Positions 1-10,289 of a DNA stretch of 64,000 bases are shown here, one piece after another. The position numbers and the translations under genes were made by a program. Under the pieces are notes generated by a model that made no database searches, was not told where the DNA came from, and was given only the letters and a program-made list of their open reading frames with translations. The DNA is taken from assembly GCF_026745355.1 (NCBI RefSeq), contig NC_079202.1, forward strand, positions 2,503,614 through 2,567,613. The letters are read 5' to 3'. Each line of letters opens with the position of its first letter. Position 1 is the first letter of the stretch. The stretch comes from Beta vulgaris subsp. vulgaris. Its lineage: Eukaryota; Streptophyta; Magnoliopsida; Caryophyllales; Amaranthaceae.

Positions 1-240
1 TTGTTTAATAAATTGATATATCTAAAACCCATACCTCAAACCCACAAAGTAAGGGGTTCAGAAACCCAAGGGTGGAGGTAGGTATGGCTCATACCAATAC
101 CTCTAGGTATCAAATAAAAGAAAAAAATCCACACCTAAATAAAACCAAACACAGGGTATTAGGTATCAAGTTCCAAACCTATACCACCTTGATTTCATTC
201 TTGATTCTAAACCCATACCACTATCGACCAAACGCCTAAG
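1..240. repeat. Possible right end of a MITE cut by the window edge
   Basis: AT-rich non-coding stretch with repeated forms of 'aacccatacc' on both strands, ending in 'gaccaaacgcctaa'. That ending resembles the terminal inverted repeat (TIR) of a Tourist/hAT-type MITE next to a TAA target site. The matching left end would lie before base 1, so the assignment cannot be confirmed. Confidence 0.3.
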
Positions 241-354
241 AGAGTTATAGCATTACTAGAAAGGAGTAAGGGCCGGGTTTCAAAGAACTTCTAGATTCTA
301 AGGACCAGACTTCAACGAGCTTCTGACTTAATATTAACTCGGTCATGATCAAAT

Positions 355-905
355 AGATTAATTGCTATACATTATATGATGGTACTTCCATCTAGCTCCG
401 AATGGTCTCTGCGCTTGATATCTTAAAAAAGTTATATGGCAGGCATGAGGATACTCTGGTCATTGTTTGGAAGACACTCCTACGAGATAGTGGGATCCTG
501 TGCAAATTTACAGTGAATAAAATCTTAGGGCTCCATATGCTTTTACTCTGAGTAATTGTTGTAATCAGGGAAATTCCAGAATATGAATGCTTACAAGTTG
601 ATAATAGCTATACTTCAAGACCTTCTGAACTGTTTTTTAAGTGCCGCCACTAGGTGGTTTAATAGCAATACATTATGTAATGGTTCTACTTCCATTTCAT
701 CTCAATTGGTCTGCATGCTTACAATAAGGGAAGTTATATATGGCAGGCATGATAATACCCTCGTCATATTTAGGTTTAGAAGTAACTCCGACGAGTAAGG
801 TGATCCTGTGCAACAAAAAACTCGGGATAGATCTTAGGGCTCAGCATGCTCTTAATAAATGTTGCAATCAGGCAACTTTCAGCATATAATGGCTTACAAG
901 TAGAA
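355..905. repeat. Diverged tandem duplication, two copies of about 290 bp
   Basis: Copy 1 (about 355-605) and copy 2 (about 652-905) share ordered blocks: a 'gctatacattatatgatgg'-like start, 'agttatatggcaggcatga', 'gtgatcctgtgcaa', 'atcttagggctc', 'catgct', 'gttg(t/c)aatcagg' and 'gcttacaagt'. The copies differ by many substitutions and small indels. Neither has a convincing reading frame. The position is 3' of exon 2 of the minus-strand gene at 2723-8371, so this may be intronic. Bases 906-2470 show no gene or repeat that I recognise. Confidence 0.55.
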
Positions 906-2474
906 ATTGCAACACACAAATGATTATTGGTGCATAACTACTCCCAATGGAGTTAATAAGCCTAGAGATACCGTAACTTATAGTTCGCATGCTTGAAGAA
1001 ACTCCCAACTGACTAACTCATGCAAGACGAAAGGCAGCAGCTTCCCAACTGTACACTTAAGATTGTGCAATTGAGAAAGAGTGCTTAATATTGTCTGACA
1101 TAGTCTAGTCCAAAGTTGACACTGAATATACATTTACGGTGGGAAGGACTTAAAACATGAGCCCGAATAGTCATCAGGTACAACAAGTGCAAAAAAGAGG
1201 AAGCTACAGACTGAAGGCCTTGCCTTGATGCCATAGTTTATGAGCCATCGTCAAAAGCAATTATATTCTTTTTTTTGGGAAGAGACAACAAACCAACATC
1301 AGCAGTAAAAGATGTTGCTTTTAGAGCCAATGGTAAAATAACTGAAAAGGTGACAAGAAAGCTGTGTGTATGTTATGTTGGCGAATTCTGCTTCCTTTCT
1401 TCCCCACTATTTTTGTTCTTTTCCTACTTTATATGCCTTAGCTGTTTAGAGTCAGACTCCATTAGCTTCTCTATCATCTCCATGAAGTGATTTTGCTAAG
1501 TTAGATTTTATATCCTCTTAAGTTCTAAAACTTCTGCCTGCTTCTGGAATCCAGATAATTTCCAGGGTTTTATAAAGCTTGGCCCATACTTAGTGATTTG
1601 TATACAAGACCATTTTGCTAACAAAGTGAAAATGATAAAAAAATACTTATTATTCATCATTCAAATGCTAGACAGTGTTCTGTAATAAAACATTTTCCTC
1701 TTTTTCTTCCCAACATAGCAAAAAACTTTTCCAAAACAAAAGTAAGACGCCTAATAATTCTCCTCCCAGTCTCCAAAATGTGCCATGACTTTTCTTTTTG
1801 GGAAGACACTGCGATCTGCATATGAAACCTTTTCCCTTAACCTTAACACCTAGGAGACAAGGAAGTGAACAAATATACCATCTTTCTTTAAAACAAGAAC
1901 CTTTGGCTTTTAAACAATAACGGATTACAATAATATGGTCCATCAAAGTATATACACTTCTTATGCATTATGAACAAGCAGATAGTCATTACGTAATGGA
2001 TTAAAGGTCAATATAAACAGCTCCGACAGGGGAAAGGTTGCGTCGTCAATCTATTCCTCCACTTACCCCTCCCAAAAATGAGCCTCCAATATTGGGCGAT
2101 CTTCATGTCAATGCTGTATCAACGCATTCCTACTAATATGTAGCCATGCCGAACTAATATATTGCATTTCAATGGCTTCTTCAGTATATTTTGGAAAACT
2201 GAATTAGTCAGTATAAATTACATGTTGCACAGATTTTTCAAAACCCTCTAATATTAAGTGTCAATCATGGACCATTGAGAGGGTAAAAGCAAAATCACTA
2301 GTTTATAATAGAAGCTCGTGTCACAAACATGTAAATTATCAATAACTTGATAAGGCAAGAGGATAAACCTAACAACTCTGACCAAGCTAAAACTTTTTGC
2401 AAAATGAATTGCGCAAGGAGAATGAGCCAATAAATTCAAAAGTGGCAACAAAAGATCACTCATTCATAATCTTA

Positions 2475-2654
2475 GTTACATGGACTCTTCAATTCACCTC
2501 AAGTACCCATGTCGAATCCTTAACACTCGGACGTGGACGCAGACACTTGGACACTTCATTTTGGGCCAAAATCATTGAAAATTTTCATATATTAGCCGAG
2601 TCAGACACTTGGACACGTACCCGTGTCAGACATGGGTATAAGAGTCCAGGTAAC
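2475..2654. mobile_element. Small TIR element with repeated 'acacttggacac' motifs
   Basis: Starts with 'gttacatggactctt' and ends with 'aagagtccaggtaac', an imperfect 15-base terminal inverted repeat. The interior repeats variants of 'cagacacttggacac' and 'cccgtgtcagacatg'. It has no coding capacity and fits a short non-autonomous DNA transposon. It lies just 3' of the small exon at 2723-2773, probably within the next intron of that gene. No clear target-site duplication was established. Confidence 0.4.
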
Positions 2655-2722
2655 ATAGTTCATAATCCTCTCCATGAAGCAGTTAATACTAACTAGAAAA
2701 CCACATGAAGGAATATATTTAC

Positions 2723-5700
2723 CTGGGAAGAAAGCCAATCAACAGTTCGTCCCAACTGTCTCAGTTGTCCAACCTGTCATATTTTCATTGACTTCAATGG
2801 AAAGGAAACATATGATATACATGCAAGCAATTATCTTTTTTTTTGTCATAATGATTTTTCTGGCCTTTGGCAGTCTCTTTGCTAAAAATACTCATATTTC
2901 TGTTCCACATGACAATTAGCAATTATAAGAAAAACCAATTGTTGGGCTTGCTAGGGAACTATATGACTTGATGAAATACAATTCTTTCAACAAAAGTTAG
3001 GAACTTGGAAATATATCTAACATCAATAGAAAAAATGGAGGAAGTTATTTTGTTGCACCAATAATGGCCTTATAGTATGAGAATGGGTTCTCTGGAATAA
3101 AAATTGACCTCAAGGTTCCAGATTTTGGAGTTCTCTTTCCGCAAAACCCCGTTACAGAAGAACGCCATATAAAATTCAGATCTTGCTTGCCGCTTTTCCA
3201 CTAAGTAATGATAACTCGCCATGTTAGAACTTTTTTTAACCCACTACATCCGTTCGACAAATATATACTTCACTAATTAGTAATTACTTGTGTAGTTGAT
3301 GAAAAATAAATCCTCCGTCTTTAAATAGTAAGAAAATTTTGACTATCACTATTCATATACTCCATTTTGACCCATTTTTTACTAATATATAAAGTTAAAT
3401 TTTAGCATGTAAAATGTAATTAACTTTGCCTCAATGTATATTATCAAGATATCAATTTTTAAAAAAATGTCTACTAATGGATGATTAAAGATAATAATGG
3501 TCAAAGTTGTGCTTGGCACATGTGAAAATCAAATTACAACTATATAAAAACACAGGGAGTATTAGTCACTATTGAAACTTACAATCCACTTATTCCTAGG
3601 ATAAGTTAGGTCATAAATTGTTGAGAGAATATATTTAACTAAAAAAGATGCAAAGGTAATCAGTGAAAGCATTCAAAGCAATATGAAGTGGAATCAAATG
3701 ACATGAGAATAGTGAGATTGCATAAGAAAAGTAAACGACATCGTGCAGCCAAGAGCTGTCAGATACGTTCTTACTTTTAAAACGATGAAACCCAAAAAAT
3801 TCTCTCACCATTCTAGCATATTGCTATATCAACTAAAACCAATAAGCATTTAACTTCTTAGCAGAACTACATATCTTCATAACAGAATTCTTATTCTCAT
3901 TCAAGACCAAAAAGCAGTATATTAAAAAAATCTGCAAATTTTCCAAACATCAAAAAGTGAACATCAAACCCACCCAACAAAAAATGATAATGAAAAAGAA
4001 AATTTGTCCAGAACAACCTATTCAATATTTTCTTATGTCGAAAACTACCTTCCAAAAAAAGTTTGGTTACCTTAGTACCTTTTATGACACTTTGGCGGCA
4101 AAACGGTACCGCCAACCAAATTCTGTCACGTGATTAAATTTACTGGTGTTGACTTTTTCCCCCTCTAATCTTCCTTTTCTCTCCCTTGTTCCTTAGGTTT
4201 TCCTATTGCTCTTCACCAAATTTACTGCGGTACCTAGGCATCAAGTTTTATTTTCAGTAGGGCTGCCTTTGAGCACTTTGAAACAGTTTCACAATTTTTC
4301 ATTCGTGCCTTGGTGGCCACAAACAAAAAGGGAGACAAGTTACAAGCTCAACTAATTGATTTGCACATCCTCCTCTTCTTTGTATATGTCACAACTACAC
4401 AGAGTTACAAACAGCAGAAATAATGTGGATAATAACCCACTATTCTGTGTCTCTAATTCTCTATTCCCTATTCTGAATCTATATAGGGGGAGAAAAAAAA
4501 GAGGTCAAATTGTACAGAAGCAAAGGGTGAGACACACTTCCTGTAAGTGTTATGGCTATGACTTGTATGTGAAATTAACACATGAAGAAGACAATTTACC
4601 CTCCACATTCTGTTGTGTACTTTATTGTGTTCTGCAGTTATACTGTTACTAGTAAGCTTGTTTATCATTTTTTTCACAACACAAGTCAACACGACACCTG
4701 AGGTAACTGAAGGTGTCGGAGTAACAAAGTGCTTTTCTATTGAACATAATCTACACCAAAGTACTTATAACATAATCGGAGAAGCAAGCTAAAATGAATC
4801 ACTTACAGTCAATTCATCATGATAGCATCATCAGTGATAAAGGGCGGAGTAGGTCATGGGTCTTAAGCTGAGATACAGGCCATAACCATAGCTAATCCAT
4901 ATTACAAAATTTCAAAGTAATCTCAATAAAATCATTAAAAAAAATCAGGATCATTCAAAATTTAATTTAAGAGGGAGGGCAAGTGGTGGGTGCTTCACAA
5001 CCCAAAGTCTGGTAAAGAGAGAGAAAAAAACCAAGGAAAAGGAAGAGAACAGGAGGTAAAAGACTTCGGTATTTTTATCAATTAGTTGGAATCTGGTGGA
5101 TGGTACCTTTAGCCACCAAAGTATCATAAAAGGTAGTTTCCAAAAATCTTTTTTTCTATAAGGTAGTTCTTGACAAAAGAAGTGTTCATAGAGGTTTTTT
5201 CAGCCTAAATTTCCATAATAATCTAATAGCATAACCTAACCCTAGAAATAGTGAAAAAGCATCATGTGCAATAGATCCGCAATAGGTTGAGCGCTATACG
5301 TGTAAGAATTATATGCACCATGTTCCCATAGGGAAGCCGAGTAACGCACTAGATCCGCAATAGATTCAGCGCTACATGTGCAATATGAAAATTTCTATTC
5401 TCCCGAACTTGAGACATCAAATTCACTACTCACTCCATTTCACATAAATAGTTATACTTTGACTTTTCACACTTGCCAATGTAGAAATTTGAGCATTTAG
5501 AACTGTATTTTTAAAAAATGATAGAAAATACATACTGAGTCGTACCATACAAGATCCAAAATTACTACATTTCTCATTGCATGTAACTCACAAAGTAATG
5601 TGAAAGTATAGTATGTAAATTGTGTCAAAATACAAAGTGTAACAATTTTAGTGAAACAGAGGAGTACAATTTTCACGCCTTAGTCTTGTTTTCCTACTCA

Positions 5701-8371
5701 AGCCCAAGTGTAACACAACTTCCCTTAAAGTGATCTAGAATAGCATCATAGACAAAACCAAAACCCACCTGATTATCCCACAGAAACTCAGTTACCTAGA
5801 AAAAGTGATGTGGAATAGTATATGCACTTTACAGTTTACACTTATACTAACGACTTCAAAAACATAACACAAGTCAAGATGTGGGAGAACATAATCAGCA
5901 AAATAGTGTAACATGAAATAGATTTGTCTTTGGTATATTCACGACCAAGGTCCAGATAATGAGAAGAATGGAGTTAAGGAGAAGAATACAGGATTCTGAA
6001 GAAGTTTACATGTAGCTTTTATATATAATTAGCCTCTATTAGCATTAAAACCGCATTAGAGAATATGGAATAAATTTACAATTACAGTAGGGGTTTAATC
6101 AAAAGATTATAACAAAAATTTAGAAAAGAGAGAGAGAGCAGGCCAAGGGAGGCTTTCATATGAACTCCTGATTAAAATTAAACTTCTAGCTCGTACGTGG
6201 AAATTGGAAAATCAAACTTACAAAGGTGGGTGCCAGAAACAAGGCTCCCACTTTTAGTACAACATCTTATACAACTTCATGAAAGTATACTTTATTCTGA
6301 AGGCCTGTTCAGAAGAAATTGAGTTCAAGAAGAAAGCAACATGAACATTTCCCGGCAAAAGCAATATTCTAAGACTATATTTCTGCGCCCTCATGGAAAT
6401 ACACTTTAACTACAAGTCTTTTATCACAACCTTTCTACTATTGTAACTACAACTGTGTAGTTTTTAAAATCAATATATGAGATTCCCACAAAGTAATGAA
6501 TTACTCTGGAATGAACTGAATTTCTCAACTCAAATCTGTATAAATAAGGAACAAATTAACACAGAAAAATGGGAGGGATCTTTATTATATTGCTAATAAG
6601 TTGATCTAAAGGTTGCTTACAACCTGCTGCATTTTCGAGTGATCCAGCACACTCCCACAACAAAATTTTCTCAACAATTTTCAGAATGCTCTCTTCTATT
6701 CCCTCTCTTCCCTTTTATTTATACAGCGACTCAAAACTAACTCTGACAATAGCTAACTGATTCTGACATCATAACAAATAAATAGGTAATTAAATTTATT
6801 TTAATTACCTGAATTCAATTAATTCTTTGAATTTCCATTTCCCTTTCTTCTACCACAAGTCAAGTAAGCCATGTCTTTAGGTGGGTTCATAACACACATC
6901 CCATCGCCATTCTACGATTGGCAAAGTAAAAGTGTCTCTTAGAATTCTGGTGATCAAACCTAAACCAGTTTCTGCCATAAGTTTGCTCGAGCCCTGGCTC
7001 ACTAAGAGGTCACTTATATGCTATACAACCCCAAACCAAAGAAAATCTTCCATCACATCCTCAAGCCCACTTACACGAAAGTATTAGAGTAGAGAGAAGA
7101 TATACAAAAAACTAGAAAGCCAAGATTGATTATGGCTTATGGTGATTGCTCTCTGTGGACATATAAACTATAGGTTAACTAGCTACTACCCATGTCTGAA
7201 CCACCAAGTCTCTCAGTGACATGAGACACCATTTAGTCCCAAAAGGAACTAACCAAGTATTACCACCAAAATATCTGCATATGTGTCATGTGAAGCTAAT
7301 TCTTGATCTAATATCTAGTATAAAAGGCAAAGCAATCGCATCCAACACAACTTGATCATTTAATTCCTACCGATACCATTGTGGTGGAATAGCCTTCATG
7401 TCATTGAGTGGGAAGAAAAAGTCATGTAGTTTAAACCCCATTCCTACCCAGCACAGATGAAAGAACTTTCCAGCACTTAAAAGACAAGTCTTTCCTAGCA
7501 TGGATACCAGCATGAATAAAATTGGAGATTAAAGATCTAGAGCTAAGCTCATGAACTTAGCAGCTTTTATAGCAATCAGAGTTGCAAAATTTGATCATAA
7601 CCAACAAAATTACGCACATCCAGCTTTCCCACTTTCAATTATCAGCAAAATCTATGTAACTAAGCCGCAGTGGAGGAGGACTACATTGAGGCAAGGGTGA
7701 CATTGAGAGTTGACACCCAAAGAAACATAAAGCTTCAGCTTTTTCCCATTCAGCGATTAAAAAATTCAAACTATTGTGTTAACTGTCGATACTACCATTC
7801 CAAATCACTAGTCTCATAACTTATCACTGGCACTTCACGACTAAAGTCCTGAATCCTCCACTTACTAGAGGTTTGTTCTATATACTTGGAAAAACTAAAT
7901 ATACTTGGAAAAACTAAGTTTCATGGTTGCTAAGGTCTAATCGGAGCTGATCATGTTCAATTAGGCTAATAAGCTCAATCCAATCAAATTCCGGCGAAGC
8001 GAATGCACCCTAAATCAATAGAATTTGTAAATCCACCAAACCTTATGAGACAATCTGAAAATTTTCCCGTTTGCAGAAAAAAATTAAGCATTGAGCATGA
8101 CAATTCACAACGAGTTCCATATTCACACAAAATTATGTAACCAAACCACCTTATCAACAATAAATTTATAGTTCTCAATCAAATGCACATAAAATAAGAA
8201 GAAATAGTATAGCACTAAAAAATTGACAATACATACAGCAAAGGTAGTTGCAGTGGCGCCAATCAAACTGAAGAGCACAATGCTGCCCCACAATTTCTTG
8301 CCATTATCTTCTTCTTTAGGAGAGTTAGCCCATATTTTTGTAATTCTGCGGAAATCGTCACCTTCTGCCAT
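2723..8371 (-). CDS. Partial gene: N-terminal exons of a small membrane-anchored protein (possibly J-domain family)
   Basis: Exon 1 is 8237-8371 (45 codons). Its ATG at 8371 is the first in-frame ATG. The protein starts MAEGDDFRRITKIWANSPKE, and a hydrophobic segment at about residues 31-45 looks like a membrane anchor. The exon ends in GCT before a GTATGT donor. Exon 2 is 2723-2773 (17 codons, phase 0), between a TGACAG acceptor and a GTAAAT donor; it reads on as VGQLRQLGRTVDWLSSQ. The intron between them is 5463 bp and holds several MITEs. No further exon was found at 1-2722, so the rest of the gene probably lies left of the window. From general knowledge this N-terminus resembles small plant proteins annotated as DnaJ-domain family, but no J domain is visible here, so the family name is only a suggestion. 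Bases 8372-8512 are probably 5' UTR. Confidence 0.7.
3311..3559. mobile_element. Degenerate Stowaway-like MITE
   Basis: Begins near 'tcctccgtct' and ends 'acagggag' followed by TA, the usual imperfect Stowaway TIR and TA target. The interior has the family's typical arrangement, with 'tttgac...ctattcatatac' near the left end and 'catgtgaaaatcaaat' near the right. About 250 bp, non-coding, inside intron 1 of the gene at 2723-8371. Confidence 0.5.
3960..5230. mobile_element. Inverted-repeat element with arms of about 180 bp (non-autonomous DNA transposon candidate)
   Basis: The left arm (about 4014-4200) and the right arm (about 4990-5190) are diverged reverse complements. Shared blocks are 'aactacctt', 'ccttttatgacactttggcgg', a 'ggtaccgcc/ggtaccatcc' block, 'accaaattct/accagattcc' and a pyrimidine-rich 'cttccttttc' stretch. 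The middle (4200-4990) has no gene. Long diverged TIRs without coding sequence suggest a Mutator-like or similar non-autonomous element. Outer ends and target duplication were not pinned down. It lies in intron 1 of the gene at 2723-8371. Confidence 0.4.
5268..5383. repeat. Short direct repeat
   Basis: 'agatccgcaatag' followed by '(g/a)ttcagcgcta(t/c)acgtg'-like sequence occurs twice, at about 5273-5303 and 5350-5378, spaced about 78 bp. Non-coding and within the large intron. Function unknown. Confidence 0.5.
5429..5664. mobile_element. Stowaway-like MITE
   Basis: Starts 'ctcactccatttcac' after TA and ends 'gtgaaacagaggag' before TA. Subterminal 'ttgacttttcac' and 'caatgtagaaatttgagc' blocks match the other MITEs in this window. 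236 bp, non-coding, in intron 1 of the gene at 2723-8371. Bases 5665-8236 hold no further feature that I recognise. Confidence 0.6.
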
Positions 8372-8613
8372 GTTTGAGCATGTCAATTTTGCCAAATTCA
8401 AGGACTCCAAGCAATTGATGAGAATCGAATCGAAAACCCTAATCGCATGATCCTGTGTCTTATCACGTCGAATTTGTAATTTGATTCCCCAAATTGAGTT
8501 AATTCCTTTCACCGCCTTACAAATAGATGGATATATACCAGAATTTGGAATTCAATTCTCACTACACATATCACCTAAGATTTCATACTGATCTGATGTG
8601 ATCAAATGTTTTA

Positions 8614-9061
8614 CTCCTCCATCTCATTTTAATTGCAAAAATTTCTTTTTTAAGGAAGTGTCAAAATAGTTGTCAAGTTTATTAAACAATAAAAATATTT
8701 AATACTCTATCCGTCTTTTATTAGTTTACCTTTTTTGACTTTTGACACCATTCACATACATGACTTTGACTATCTTTTGTAATTTGTATTTAAGGAAAAA
8801 TATAGTGTAAGATCTTGTTGGATTCGTCTCAATGTGTATTATCTAAATATCAACTTTTTGTAATTTTTGCTTAACGAGAATTAGAGATATTAAGGTTCAA
8901 ATTAGTATATCGGCAAATGTGCCCCAAAGAAAGGGGTAAACTAATTGAGGACGGGTGAGTATGTCACTAAATTTAATTTTTATTGGTCAAGTAATAACAA
9001 TAAATGATGTTCCTTATTTTTTATATTCGAAAGTATGATAACTAAAATAAGATAGACAGGG
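8614..9061. mobile_element. Outer MITE of a MITE-in-MITE pair
   Basis: The outer copy starts 'ctcctccatctcatttta' after TA and ends 'taaaataagatagacaggg' before TA; the ends are imperfect inverted repeats. Removing the inner element at 8705-8959 leaves an outer MITE of about 190 bp. It lies about 240 bp upstream of the start codon at 8371, so it is in or near the promoter of that gene. Confidence 0.55.
8705..8959. mobile_element. Inner Stowaway MITE, TA target duplication
   Basis: 255 bp beginning 'ctctatccgtcttttattag' and ending 'ctaattgaggacgggtgag', with TA on both sides. It is the same family as the MITE at 14648-14906: shared blocks include 'gtcttttattagtttacc', 'catgactttgactatc' and 'ggcaaatgtgccccaaagaa', which appears there inverted. 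The insertion splits another MITE. Confidence 0.75.
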
Positions 9062-9148
9062 TAATATTTTATTCTCGATCCTTGATGCAAGACCTCATCT
9101 CATGATGTAAATATTTAAGGATTAGTAATCTAGGCACTTTTTTTTGAA

Positions 9149-9540
9149 GATGCTAATTGCACACCAATAAGACATCTTACCAAATATTATCCTATTGGAG
9201 CTTGTCTGGACGTCAATGTGGTGGAGTCTCCTGGTGACTCTACCAAGGACGAATTGGTAAATTCACATTGTAAAACGAGGGAAGACAATTACTAGAGTAA
9301 ATGAGCGTGCGAAACTCTTTTCCTTGGACTTCCTTTTTCTCTTCATCCATAGAAAAGTAAGCCCCCTTTTCCAAATAATCTAAATCTATTTTCTGGACTA
9401 ACAAACTTACCAACTTCATCTATAATAATTTGCATTGCGGGTGATTTTGAATTTCAGCATTGGAGTCTCTTGGAGACTACACCACATTGACACCAAGTGT
9501 TTCTCATCCTATTGGGAATTGGGATTGCACTTGAGTAACA
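9149..9540. mobile_element. Inverted-repeat element, about 390 bp
   Basis: The left arm includes 'ctaattgcacaccaataag', 'cctattgg' and 'gtcaatgtggtggagtctcc'. The right arm read on the opposite strand has 'ctcaagtgcaatcccaatt', 'cccaatagga' and 'gtcaatgtggtgtagtctcc'. The arms are diverged reverse complements of about 85 bp with a non-coding centre. This fits a MITE of unassigned superfamily. Bases 9541-10289 hold no gene; the stretch next to 10290 is probably the 3' UTR of the next gene. Confidence 0.5.
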
Positions 9541-10289
9541 GACAAAATTTGATATACATTAGTTGTAATTTGTATGGTACCATGTAAATTTGAAAAAAGC
9601 TTAGGATACAAGGAGTATTTTTACACTCCATCAATTTCTTGAGTTTGTAGATTAAAAAAAGAAAGAAAATTAAATTTTCAACTATGTGGATTCAAAAACC
9701 GGGTGCAAAAAGAAAATTGAGTGCATATATTACAAATAAATGGGAGAAGGCCTCCAACCAACTAGGCCAACCTTGATACTTATATCGGACCTAGCATGCA
9801 TAATACTAAATTAACCTAAAACAACATTCGAAACAACATAATCTTTCCCTTCGTCCCATTTTACTCACAACAATTCACACTTTCGAAGGGTTGCATAAGT
9901 CATTTTCCTCTATTCAGCCATCTATTAGTAAACAATTTTTTGGACTGCAATTCTCCCTAGAAATGAAGATTGGTGCGCGTTAAGGTGAAATGCCAACTTG
10001 CTCCAACTTCCAAATGAGGAGGAAGAAGAAGGTAATGACTTCATCTCAACCAGATTCAACTTTGGTTCTTTCCAAACAAGTCCAATCAAGATCATAGAAA
10101 GAAAATTGACATCCATGCAACATCAATGCGCAATCTCTAAACTAATGGAAGAAACGAAAGGACAATTGCAGCTTAGAACGGCAAAAGAACTGATGATAGC
10201 CATTAGAATCGATTTGAAGAGAAATTCTATTGAGATTAGTCGTTTCTTGACATCGTTATCTTACATACTACGTTTATGTTCATAGAGCT

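Noticed and set aside
8372..8512. N-terminal extension of the gene-1 protein by 47 residues
   Set aside because: The frame is open but contains no ATG upstream of 8371; the extension would start at a GTG.
9998..10285. Plus-strand open frame of 95 codons
   Set aside because: Overlaps the probable 3' UTR of the minus-strand gene at 10290; no motif recognised and no start support.
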